Positions 22,649-33,222 of a DNA stretch of 64,000 bases are shown here, in pieces. Made by a program: the position numbers and the translations under genes. The first letter of the stretch is position 1, and every line of letters begins with the position of its first letter. Origin of the DNA: Neopestalotiopsis rosae (lineage: Eukaryota; Ascomycota; Sordariomycetes; Amphisphaeriales; Sporocadaceae); contig JALGAS010000007.1 of the NCBI GenBank assembly GCA_023078685.1, positions 2,852,001-2,916,000 of the forward strand, written 5' to 3'. The notes beneath the pieces were generated by a model that was not told the origin of the DNA, ran no database searches, and saw only the letters and a list, made by a program, of their open reading frames with translations.

Positions 22649-23890
22649 ATGGTCCATAACATGGCAGCCAGCACTTTGGTTGTTTCACAAAACCAACTTC
22701 TAGTTCTATGTGTATAATGTTTGGGCAATATTTAGTATTTAAGGGGAGAGATGGGTCGATAGACAAAGCCCTCCACCGGGTCGAGGGTATGGGGAGGCAG
22801 AGAGACGCAGTACAAAACAAACCTTTGCGCGTGTGTTCACCACAGCACAAGATCCTATGGTTACGAGTTCACGATACCAACAACAGCAATACCATATGAC
22901 TAAGCGGACACCCTTAGCGAAAACAGCATCTGATAGATCCGGACCAGCGAGCGGGAAAAACAACCACAAACAGGATCATTTTTTCTTGGGTTACTTGTTT
23001 TTTATGTTTTACACATAGCGCGGCTGTGCTCTGGGCTATGATGGATGGCCGGGCTTGTTGGCTGCGTTAGATTTTTTTCGCTTCGTATGTATCTAGGGTG
23101 ATAGACCCCTTTTTTGAATGGAATTCCTTTTGGTGGTGAATCTTTTCGAGTTGACATCTTCATTCTGTGATGTGTTTTTGTTTGTTTGCACTCCAACGAC
23201 AAGTCAAGCTTTGGAGGTGTGTGAGCTCGTCCCGTGTCTTAGAAATGTTTCGCCAAGTTGAGATAAGGTTATTTCGATCGCTCTGATCATGTTTCATCGA
23301 CAATGACCGACGACGGGCCGGGGCGTTATCCCGGCTCTTGTCTCAACGTTCAACCGCCACAGTCAAGTGCTAACAAAGTCAATTGAGCATCGTCTGCCTG
23401 ATCCAACGCTTATTGATTTTTGTTCCCCATTTTCTAGATTCATATGTCACCGCGGACGCTCTAGCTAGACTGTTAGTTCATGTTGGGTCGTATGTTTGCC
23501 TTCCGTTGTCACGATCGTGGTGGCGCTGAGCATCACAAAATGCGGCCATGGCACTGAACACAATGCAGTCGACATAGAATAATCAAATACAATGGGACAG
23601 TATAAGGACTAAAGAGAATTTCCTCCCGTCAGCCAAAACAACCATATCATTGCTTCGGTCATCATGTCAAGTCTCTGCAATATCTCTGACTATTTCCGCA
23701 AACGGCTATATAGCACCGTCCAAGAGTTTAACAAAGAGACTCGAATGACAGCCCACAATGGGTTGCAAAGACACAGTCTTGGAAGTCACCGTATTCATGG
23801 GCGCAGGTGATCTCATTCCGATTATGCCCACGTTGCCGCCATTGGTACATGGCAATGATGGTTTGAGGAATATATCAAAGTGCACACATC
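22649..23890. other. Intergenic, nothing recognised
   Basis: Contains the 3' end of the wall-protein gene and the promoter of the next gene. Small open frames lack support on both strands. Confidence 0.4.
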
Positions 23891-25615
23891 ATGGCCAACA
23901 ATCTTGAGCGCACCGAACGACTAGAGGTGGAACGTGATTATTATCGCTCCCTGCCAGCACAGCAGTTTCGAGATCTCGTCGAAGAAGAGATACCGCGGAT
24001 ATGGCGTGAAGATTTGCTTGTAATTGAGCATGGTCTACAAGGTAATGTCGAGCTCTCATTATCTCAATACTTTGCAGCTCGAAAATTTGAAAAACAAAAC
24101 TCAATAATCGTTTCTCCTTCGGCAGACGCATACTGGCAATCCGATCAGGCCATAGTCTCGCGACTGCACCACCTGGCGCAGGAGCGCGTCAAGGCCCAGT
24201 GGACCGAGGAGGGCATCTTCAAGGATTCCTGGGACCACAAGGTCGGCGAGCACTACCAGGTCGAAGGCGGGTGGCCGCACCGCCTCGACGGCGGCACGGG
24301 CGACCGTGTAGGCACGCCGCAGCGCTCGCCGACGCGGATCCCCTGGCGCTCGCCCCGCAAGCGCCGCGACGAGCTGGAGCGGTGCCGGAGCGTCATGGAG
24401 GACGCCTCGCGGCCCTTTCGCATGTTTCTGAGCCAGCTTCAGCGCGCCCGGCAGCGTCTGGGGCGCCAAAGAGGAGGAGGAGAAGGAGGGGGAGGAGCAT
24501 CGCCCGACGACGCGCTGAACTCGCGCGCCTACGACGAGGTCAGGGCCGCCTGGGTCCGCCGCGGCGTCTGGCTGGCGAGCTGGGACCCGCTGCCGGGCAT
24601 GACGTGGGGCCACGAGAAGCCGCTGCGCGAGTTCGTGGCCGAGACGCGGCCCCGGCTGTCGCCGGTGTGCGTCGAGGGCCGCGCGCAGCGCTGGGCCGAG
24701 GAGCTCGTGGGCGCCCGGGAGGCGGGCACCTGGGAGCGCGACGCCGACGTCCGGGGGCTGGTGTGGACGATCCCGACGCCACAGCAGCAGCAGCAGCAGG
24801 AAGTGACGGGTGATGGTAAGGATCATCTCGGCAGCGAAACCCTCCGGCAGAAGAGTGTCATGAGCGAGTTGATACCCGCCTTGTTGAGTCTGAAACAACC
24901 TCCGGATCCGCCTGGCCTCTTTGGCAAGCCCGAGGGTCTTTTGGCGGCAACGGCGCCGCGGGTGCTGAAGATTGCGAAGCCCACGCCCCCGAGCTGGGGC
25001 CTGGTTCAGGTACCGCAGGACAAGAAGGGAGGACAGAGAAAGCTCGACTTTAGAGTCTTTGACTTTCCCTGGGACATGCCGCTGAGCCAGACGTACTACC
25101 GCGACGGCCGGTTCAAAAAGTCCGTGGCGCGGCGGCTGCGGCGCGACTTTGACTCGGCGGCCGAGGCCGAGGACTACTACGACATGGAGCACCTCAAGGC
25201 GACGCAGGGCGCCGAGCGCGAGTTCCGCATCAGCGCCGAGGCCGAGGACCAGCTGGCGCGGCGGCACGAGGGGTATCGGCGGTGGGAGCGCGAGTACGGC
25301 CTGGAGCTGAAGCGGTACCAGGCGCAGTTCAAAAAGATTGACTGGAAAGATTTCAAGCTGCCCGACAACGCAGCCCTGGGGACGGAGCTGTGGGCTGATG
25401 CCCGGTTCAAAGCTGAAATACTGCGCCGCGTGCCCGGGCTGGCGGCCGAGGCGTACCTAGCCGAGCACCGGCGGTGCAAGGCGCTGCTGCTTGTGCCGGC
25501 CAGTGAGGCCTGGATCATTGGTGTCGAGGAGGAGGATAGTCTGCAGCGGCGGTGGGAAGCCCAGAAGAAACGCACACAGCCGAAGAAGAGAAAGAGGACG
25601 CCAAAGGTGGTTTAA
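23891..25615 (+). CDS. Charged cytoplasmic or nuclear protein, unknown
   Basis: About 546 residues if the 84-nt intron 24042-24125 is removed (GTAATG donor, TTCGGCAG acceptor; it keeps frame and contains no stop). Splicing joins IEHGLQ to DAYWQSDQ, which reads more naturally than the intron translation. The protein is rich in Arg, Glu and Trp with repeated W-containing helices (for example QAQFKKIDWKDFKLP and WADARFKAEILRR). It has a poly-Gly patch near residue 175, a Gln run and a basic C-terminus (KKRTQPKKRKRTPK) that looks like a nuclear localisation signal. No signal peptide or membrane span. Codons from 24150 to 24780 are far richer in G+C than the flanks. I do not recognise the family. 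Confidence 0.7.
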   Translation: MANNLERTERLEVERDYYRSLPAQQFRDLVEEEIPRIWREDLLVIEHGLQGNVELSLSQYFAARKFEKQNSIIVSPSADAYWQSDQAIVSRLHHLAQERVKAQWTEEGIFKDSWDHKVGEHYQVEGGWPHRLDGGTGDRVGTPQRSPTRIPWRSPRKRRDELERCRSVMEDASRPFRMFLSQLQRARQRLGRQRGGGEGGGGASPDDALNSRAYDEVRAAWVRRGVWLASWDPLPGMTWGHEKPLREFVAETRPRLSPVCVEGRAQRWAEELVGAREAGTWERDADVRGLVWTIPTPQQQQQQEVTGDGKDHLGSETLRQKSVMSELIPALLSLKQPPDPPGLFGKPEGLLAATAPRVLKIAKPTPPSWGLVQVPQDKKGGQRKLDFRVFDFPWDMPLSQTYYRDGRFKKSVARRLRRDFDSAAEAEDYYDMEHLKATQGAEREFRISAEAEDQLARRHEGYRRWEREYGLELKRYQAQFKKIDWKDFKLPDNAALGTELWADARFKAEILRRVPGLAAEAYLAEHRRCKALLLVPASEAWIIGVEEEDSLQRRWEAQKKRTQPKKRKRTPKVV

Positions 25616-25774
25616 TTAGCTCAACTTATTGGAAAATCTGAATAATTGTCAAGACGAGTGAGATCGTGTTTAAATGTGGAAATGTCACTCCATATCTTTA
25701 TTGATGATTGAGTTGCCTTTTGGCTCGACTGTGACTTTTACTGAATATTTAGCTTTTGTTGACAAATTTAGCTG

Positions 25775-25799
25775 TTTTTTTTTTTTTTTTTTTTTTTTT
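25775..25799. repeat. Homopolymer T tract (25 nt)
   Basis: Uninterrupted run of T between two convergent genes. Its length in the assembly may be unreliable. Confidence 0.95.
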
Positions 25800-25862
25800 G
25801 TTTAGATCAATAATTCCTTGTTCCGATATGCAATGGATCCTAGACAAATATTAATTTCATTC

Positions 25863-27488
25863 CTATGCAGTGTCCCGTCCGATACTGGTACGCGCAATAG
25901 CATAGTGCCTCTTGTCTTCATTGTCGAGTAGATCCGTGGGCGGTACTCCAGTCTCGATATCACTGGTCTTTTCAGATGCAGAAACCTCCACAGTCCCTTC
26001 GTCGGATCTGGTTATCTCAACAGGGACATGATCACGTACGACCAACCAAGTGGGAACAGCCGCGAGACCTGATCATATGCAGTATTAGTAGAGACTCTGC
26101 TTTGGCATCGAGTCAGCTTGCATCACTTACCAAGCAAGATCGTATTCACAGCTAGAGGTACACGACCTCCAACCCACTTTCGCGTGTTCAAACCATAGCT
26201 GACCGCCTGGCCAAAACTCTCCTGACCTCTCAGGATGCCAGAGAACCGAGTCAGCTCAGAGATATTGTCCGTCTTGGTCGCGACCAGGTAGTAAAGCCAG
26301 TTCTGCAGGGCCTGCCGGGAAAAGTCCCACAGCAGCAAAACAAAGAAACCTTCGACGAATCCCTTGTCCTCCCAATCGTAGGCTGGCGGATTGGCCGTGT
26401 ATTTTTCTTGAACCACCCAGGCGTAGATCCAGGCGACAAGGTGCAAGAGCACAACATACCAGAAGCCGTAGACGATGCGCTTCTTGACTGCGAGGCCCTT
26501 GTAGTCGAGCAAGGTACTGATCAGCTGCGATGATAGCAGCGTGCCAAAGTTGATGACAAGGCCGATCAAGGCTCTGGCTCGGACACCAAAGTAATCTGTT
26601 AATCATAATACTTCATGTTAGCGATATTGCTCTTTTCCAAAGCTTTACTTCGTATATCCTTGCTCATAATTGCGCCAAGTGTTTGAACTTACAAGTTTGA
26701 AAGTTTCCGGTATATTGATTAAAGTAAGCCGCCCAAAAGACGGGAAGGAGTAGGAGAACATCCTTGCGCTTGCTCGTCTGCCACAAGGCATGGAACTCGG
26801 CCCGGAACGACTTCTCGGCCTTGATGACGACCCGGCTGCCATCAGCCCTCTGGACCTTGTCGGGCGGCGAGAGCGCCAGCGCCAGCGGCGCGGCGACACA
26901 CTGCAGCGCGACGAAAATGAGGTACGTCTCGGACCCGACTTTGCCCTTGGCCTTTTGGCCAGCCGAGTGGTTGAGTGCCAGGACAATGGCACCGCCGAGC
27001 AGCGGGCCGCCGGTGCGGAAGAGGAGCCAGATGTTCATATATCGGCCACGTTTGCCGGGCTCGGGATACCCAAGCGCAACGGCTCCCTCGCTGGCCCAGA
27101 ACAAGCCGGCGCTGAAGCCGCATGTGACGGCGCCCACCAGAACGAGCCAGACGTTTCCGAAGCGGTTGTTGCAATATAGGCCCGCCGAGTAGATGGGGTA
27201 CCCGACGGCGCCCAGAAACAGCGTCCAGTGGAGGCCGATGCGGTTGGCCACGGGAGCGCCAAATAGGCAGAGGAAGCCCATGATGGCAAAGACGAGGGCG
27301 TTGGCGGCGTTGACCAGGTACGGCTCCTGCGCGCCACCGGCACCCAGAGAGTTCATGGCGTTCCACAGGCCGGGTGCTAGGAACCCGACGCCGCCAATCA
27401 CAAAGGCGTTGAAGAGCGTCGTGTGATACCATGTCCGGTGCCGGGGCCCGGGTGCGGCCGCGCCGGTGGCCGAGATGGTGTTGGACAT
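25863..27488 (-). CDS. UNC93-like major-facilitator membrane protein
   Basis: 488 residues in three exons, 27488-26693, 26595-26131 and 26068-25863, with clear GTAAGT donors. About 11-12 hydrophobic spans are seen. The N-terminal half has the UNC93/DUF895 signature: TLFNAFVIGGVGFLAPGLWN, then a small loop before NAANALVFAIMGF, and ASEGAVALGYPEPGKRGRYM after the fifth span. The second half includes GLVINFGTLLSSQL and an aromatic-rich VVLLHLVAWIYAWV span. The C-terminal 70 residues are hydrophilic and acidic. Fungal members are plasma-membrane or vacuolar proteins of unknown substrate. The gene is divergent from the pseudokinase gene to its right. Confidence 0.88.
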
Positions 27489-28278
27489 GCTGATCTCGTT
27501 GTATCAGTCCTGTTCATCTATTATGGGTGGTCAAGATCAACAAGACTAAGGACACATGAGAGAGATAGAGCCGCATTTAATATATGTCCCGAAGGTACGG
27601 ACTTATCACTCTCTTGGAGTGCATTTTCTTTCATGATCCCCACTGATGCGCCAAGAATTGGTGATAGACCACGGCGATGGCGACATCACAAAACCCCTGT
27701 AATTATGGCTAGCTTTGCATATTTTGCGTGCGACACCGCTTCACTAAGACAGAACCTGTGCTATAGAAGCCTGGAAAACACTTTGTATGCATACAAACAT
27801 GGCTACATATTTGGATTAGTATGGATTATCATATGATCATTCTTAGCAAACCCTGTCTTTATTTGTGGCAATAGTGATATATATTAGTCATGCACTATCT
27901 TATTCGAGATCCAAGTTGACAGACAAATCATTGGCCATAGTATCAAAATGTCAATGTGTATTAACGAGCGCGTCACGAAATATTGAGCAGTAGCCAAAGT
28001 ACAGAGTGCCGCTCTTTACAGAGATTCTGCTCAAGATGCAACAAACGAAAACCAACTCGGTATAGCTTGAATGGAGTGTTCAATTTCTTTGTGCAGAAAT
28101 ATGTCTTTGTTAAAAGTTGAAGGACTCTCAATTTTGACATGGCGGAATTGGCAATATCTTGACGTCTGAGCGAAACAAAGGATTCGAGAAAATGGCTCCA
28201 GCACCTGCCAGCCACACTTTGCTCATGGCTCTTTTCTTGATGTTTCGGTAGATCTGATCCGGTTGCCGAAACAACAAA
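27489..28278. promoter_or_regulatory. Divergent promoter interval
   Basis: About 790 bases between the starts of the leftward UNC93-like gene and the rightward pseudokinase gene. No independent gene is supported and no strong TATA element stands out. Confidence 0.45.
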
Positions 28279-31026
28279 ATGAGACTGGCTCCAGAAATCG
28301 AAAACCGGCGGCGGAAGGCCTCGCGGTCTCCTCCTCGGGGGCGAAGTAAACACCGGCAAGAGAAGAAACCGACAGAGACAAGAGAACTAGTCTTGGTCAA
28401 GCGAATAGCCATCACCTTCAGTCAGCAGGAAGAAGCAAGATGGAGAAGTGAAATGGAGTATATACGGAAAAGTTCCAAGGCCATGAACTGCTTTGTAGGT
28501 CACTTGCTCATTGTACCATCTTCGCCTTGGATACACGTAGACTGATTTTATACACACGACGCGCAGCCCTATACATTTGGGTACTCTGGCGCTCGGGAAT
28601 CCGACAGCGGAACCCACATAGAAATAGTGCGACCGTCTCTACCCGGCAATGTTTACCGCGTCAAGGCGTCGGGCCTGTTTTCCCTGAGCGAGGTCGTCGA
28701 CGCGACCTGCCGGTGCATGCTCAAGGCGCTGCGACACCTGTCGGCCAACGGCATCGTGCACCGCGACGTGCGCCCGGCCAACATACTGTACGCCGAGGAC
28801 CCCAAGACGGGCGACCTGACCCTCAAGCTGGCCAACTTTGGCCTGCGCATCGACGCCGCCGAGCACCCGGCCCTGGGCCTCCGGCTCGACCCATACCGCA
28901 GCCCCGAGGCCGCCCGGCAGCTGGCCCGCGAGGAGGCGCGCACCCACGCCTCGGACATGTGGGCGCTCTTTGCCACGCTGGCCGAGCTCGCGGACCAGTA
29001 CCGCCCGGGGGCCAACCGCACGTATCACGAGGCGTGGGCCCGTCTCTACGCCATCGCGACGGCCAAGCCGGCGCGGGGCGCGCTGGACCTGCGCGGGATG
29101 AAGGAGGCGGTGATTTGGGAAGCCGATCGTCGCGCGACGGCTTCGCAGATGCTGGCAAAGTTCTATGAGACTCCCGGGTCTGCGACTGCTACTTGGAGGA
29201 GTGGCGGCACCGAGTTCATGAGTTGGGATGCCTGGACCTCGCGGGTCGGCGGAGAGGTGGTCGCAAAGGGGCTGTATGATGGGACCACGGATCCAAGGTC
29301 GTTGTTAGTGATTCGAGACCACCTAGATCATACCACCAGTAGTAAGAGTAGGAAGCCTGGAAAGCCAAAGGACAGGACCAAGTCGAGGGCGGCGTCGGAT
29401 AAGCCGAAGATCTCTGTCACACTTCCAGAAGGGTGGCTCGATATCGAGAGCGCCGACGATGCGGCGGGGACGATAGGAGCAGATATGAGAAAGGCGATTC
29501 GCGGTGAGATCAAAAGGGTGATTGAAGAGGAGATGAGGCAGTGCGATGACGCGCAGCTTCGCAAGGCGCTGGAGCTCGAGCTAAAGGAGTTGCTGTCGCC
29601 TCCCGGGTTGGGCACCACGCGAGATGAGGCGATTGCGACCTTGAACACAAAGTTGCAAAAGGCGCGAACGGCTCGCAATGAAATGGAGTATCAGCTCAAG
29701 GAAGTCAAGACTGTTCTCGCGTCGCAAGATGAACAAGTCAAGAAGCTGGTGGCCGGCATGGAAGAGGCGAATAAGGCGCATTCAGCGGAGACAAAAACGG
29801 AACATGTTGGACACGAACGAGATCCAGAAGCACGAGCAGGACTAGAGACAAGACTTCAAGAAGCAATCAGAGACAAAGAAGCAAGTGAAGTCACCCTGAA
29901 GGAATTACTCGAAGCCAGAGACGCCAGCGACGCTCAAGTGAGAGAGGCCATCCATGCCAAAGAGGCCGCCGAGTCGCGAGTGCAGGCTGTTCTGCAGGAA
30001 AAGGCAGTCGCCGAAACAAGGGCAAATGATGCCGTCGAAGCGCGGTCATTTATGAAGTCGGAGCTAGACCACGCACTCGTATCTCGCGACGAACTCCGAG
30101 GCCAAGTCCAGCAACTCGAGGAAGCGCTGCAATCCAGAGATGCCATGATTACTCGTCTGCAGTCCGTCTCAGAATTGCCCGCCGACACGGTGGAGCTGAA
30201 GGTGTTTGAACAAGTATCGGGCCAGCTCCGAGAAGCGATCGACAATAGAGACGCGAGCGAGACCCAGATGAAGGAGGCCATTGAAGCGAGAGCGGCCCTC
30301 AAGACTCAACTCCGCGAAGCTCTCGAGTCTCGAAATTTGCTTAAAACGCAGCTGCAGTTACTCGAGGAGGAGCGGGACCACGCAAATCGCTCCCTTTTCC
30401 GGTCCAACAACAACGACCAACAGGAACATGACGGCGTCGTCGACAGCGTCCTGCCCAGCATCGAAGATGACGTTGGCGCGCAGATCAGGGCGGCTATGGA
30501 GGAAAAGGAGACGGTCGAGGCCGAGCTGAAGCAGGTGGCCATGGACCGCCTCGCCACCGAGGCCAAGCTGAAGGATGCTGTAGGCGCGCGGCGGAGCGCC
30601 GAGGAGCAGATCCGCAAAGCCAGCGTGGCGCGCGAGGACGTCGAGGCGACGCTCGAGCGCATCCGGCGCGAGAGGGACAGCCTCAAGGCGCAAGTCAGGA
30701 AGAACGCGGCGATGGCCGAGGGTGGCAAGAAGAGCAGCGATGGAGCAGAGTCAGGAGAAGACGGCCCAGACGATGTGCCGGCCATCACCTACCGCATGGA
30801 CCCCTTGGTCGAGGCGAAACATGTGCACTTTCTGGGTCTCGAAGGAGACTCGCTCATGGGGCGCCGATGGGACGAGCTGGCCAGTAATGACAATGAAGGT
30901 TCTACCGCCAAGAGACGCAAGATTATTACCGAGTTCGGCAACCCTTCCACTACTGTCATGGAGCGTCATTCTACCGATTTCATGTCTGGATCGTCTGGAG
31001 ACAGGTGCATCAGAATCTTATGCTAG
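28279..31026 (+). CDS. Pseudokinase domain fused to long coiled coil
   Basis: 891 residues from exons 28279-28494 and 28567-31026 (intron GTAGGT...GCGCAG). Exon 1 supplies a degenerate kinase N-lobe: a candidate VAIK lysine in LVLVKRI and an alpha-C-like helix (EARWRSEMEYIRK), but no glycine-rich loop. Exon 2 has an intact HRD box (GIVHRDVRPANIL), while DFG is replaced by NFG (KLANFGL). Loss of the metal-binding Asp together with the missing loop suggests a catalytically dead or weak kinase. From about residue 360 to 790 the sequence is almost pure coiled coil, with repeated blocks of the form EA-RDASE-QMKEAIEARAALKTQL. The last 70 residues are not coiled and contain a basic KRRK patch. Likely a scaffold or regulator; partner unknown. 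Codons in the kinase part are very G+C-rich. Confidence 0.8.
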
Positions 31027-31161
31027 TATCGGAGGGCACAAAGACCGTAGGCACGGGTATATATAGCTTATCAAACTTTGACAAGCCTTGTGTGCATTTC
31101 GTCGGTGTATCGTAACTCATCATGTAGCCAATTCAAGGTTTCAGTAACATGTCAAAACCAT

Positions 31162-33211
31162 CTATCCAAGCACAACCTGCTCAAAAGTCTCCTGATCTAA
31201 ATGTGGCATGAGTGCCAACTTTAGAGCGGCACGACCTTGGGCGATGGCTGGTGTTATACCCTCAATCTGCTGCAGATTTCCGCGCATGCTTTCCATGTGA
31301 TTTCCAAGCTGCCCAGCAAGACCCAAAAGTTCATCGTCTTCAAGACCTACAAATGTCTTGCCTGTTGCTTCTTCTACAGGGCAAAACTCATCTCTCCTGT
31401 CATCAAAACCCCCCGTGTCTGGCTTGAGCTCTGGAACTAGTGGGTGTATCTTTCTGAGTTGGTCTCTGCGGCCTCTGATCTCGGATCTGGCATTCGCACT
31501 GATCGAGTTGAGAAGTTTGTACTCTTGATCGAGTTCCTTCTCTGCACGCTCTTTTTCTTTCCGCAGTAATGCGACACTGTGTAATAGAGGATCCAGCTGG
31601 GCCTCCATGCTTTGTATGCCATCGAGCGTAGTCTCGTAGCTGAGCTCATCTTCCCTCTTGTTCGACGTGGTAGCTGGCGGGAATGGCAGTCCACGAGTGA
31701 GTTTCGATCGTAACTTATTGCTGATTGCATTTAGTGCGGCTGTAGCTTGAGAATGCTTGGTCAAGTTATTGAGCCGCAGAAGGACCGGCCGAGTTGACAT
31801 TTGCAAGAGCTCCGATACTCCTTCCACCGAACTCGGATCTAGTGGTGACCATTTGTCTTGTATCACTTGTCGCGTGATTTTCCGTGTGCGCATTGCCAAG
31901 TGGCGATACGGGGGAGGTTCAGGGGAGGACGACTGTGATCTGGCATCCTCCTGCTCAGTGCGAATTTTCCGCCCTCGCTTGTTGGTTGGCTTCCCAGACT
32001 TGAGCTTCTTCCCTTGCGCAGAGGCCTCATCTTCTTGGGCAGATTCTGCCTCTGCATCGTCTTGCTCTTCCTGCTCTGCCTGTCGACTCTTCCGCCCACG
32101 TCGTGACTTCTGGTTTGTTGTAGTTCCTCCGTCTTGGCCATCTCGTTCATCTTGATTGACAGACCGCCGGCCACGTTTCTTCTTTTCTGGCTTGTCGGGT
32201 GCTACATCTGAAGCTACGTTCTCGGCAGATCTTCGCCCACGCCTCCTGGGTACTGCTTTCTCCGCCTCTGCACCTGAAGCGGCTTCATCCACTTTGCCTT
32301 GAAGTGAAGGCCGGCCCCTTTTCTTAGCTTTCTTGGGCTGGGCTGTTTCCTCTTCTGCGATTTTCTTTTCCGCGTCTTGGCCGCCCTTCTTCGGAGGACG
32401 GCCACCTCGCCGAGTGCCCTTGGCTTTTCGCGGACTGCTTGCCCCGTCAGGTTCCTCTTCCACTTCATCAGGTTCTGATTGTAACTCCGGGGTGGGCTGT
32501 CGTCTGTTGACTGTTCTTGTCTCCCGACCACTCCGTCTCAGCAAGCTCGAGTTGCTGTCGCCTTCGTTATCGGCCTCATCAGCTGTAGCTTCTGTATTGT
32601 CTTTGCGCTTTGGCCGGCCACCCCGCCCGCGCTTCTTGGGCTCTGATGTGTTGGGCGATTCCGTGGCCTGAGAACCCTCTTGTGACCGATTGAGAAACGG
32701 TCTGCCGCGCTTCTTCGGTGGTTGATTCCTTGCGACTGCGCTCGAATCCTCGTCTGCATCCTGTACGTCTTTCGTGGGCACGGCAGGCCGGCCGCGCCTT
32801 TTCGGTTTCGCCTCCTCGATTGGTGGTTCTTCGACCTCGTCTTCTTGTGGTTCTTGCACTTTCTGCAATGAGGGTCGCCCGCGCTTCTTCTTCTTGGGCG
32901 GCTGTTCTACCTCTGGAGCGGGCTCCTCTGGTTCGGCTTGCGCTGGAGCGGATTCCTTTGCCTTTCTACCGCGCTTCTTGGGCCGCGCTTCTTCTTCGGC
33001 ATCGTTGCCGTCTGCGCCGTTCTGTTGTGGCCGAGATATGACGCCATTCGTGGTGAGCGTTAGTTGGGTTTGCGACGCGTTGCCTTCATCTCGAGACGCG
33101 TTCGCAGCAGGTCGGCCGCGCTTCCGCTTCTGGTTCGCTGTCTCTTTGGCCTGGGGCAATTCAAGTCAACATTGGAGTAGAAAGAAAACAAGATTGACAT
33201 GAACTTACCAT
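31162..33211 (-). CDS. CENP-Q/Okp1/Fta7-like kinetochore protein with AT hooks
   Basis: Subunit of the inner kinetochore (COMA part of the CCAN), in the nucleus at centromeres. The coding sequence is ATG at 33211-33209, an intron 33208-33151 (GTAAGT, branch GTTGAC, CCCCAG) and exon 33150-31162, giving about 663 residues. The N-terminal 400 residues are an acidic, Lys/Arg-rich array with about a dozen GRP/GRR/GRK cores (KKRGRPSL, RRGRPAV and similar), typical of AT hooks that bind the minor groove of AT-rich DNA. The C-terminal 250 residues carry the CENP-Q domain: KITRQVIQDKWSPLDPSSVEGV, then coiled-coil segments around ALLRKEKERAEKELDQEY, and the end GRAALKLALMPHLDQE. The long frame itself opens at a TTG codon, so the separate ATG exon is needed. 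Family call rests on recalled CENP-Q features. Confidence 0.8.
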
Positions 33212-33222
33212 TAGAAATACAT
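33209..33222 (-). promoter_or_regulatory. Four-codon upstream ORF abutting the CENP-Q start
   Basis: On the minus strand ATG-TAT-TTC-TAA runs from 33222 to 33211, and the last A of its stop is the A of the CENP-Q start codon (TAATG). If the leader includes it, translation of CENP-Q would depend on leaky scanning or re-initiation. Confidence 0.55.

Noticed and set aside
21500..22657. Long antisense frames over the wall-protein gene
   Set aside because: Gly/Ser/Val-rich shadow of a Ser/Thr/Ala-coding gene, no start context and no domain.
24101..25267. 388-codon minus-strand frame over the unknown charged protein
   Set aside because: High G+C shadow. The plus strand has a coherent start, a splice-consistent model and a nuclear-signal-like end.
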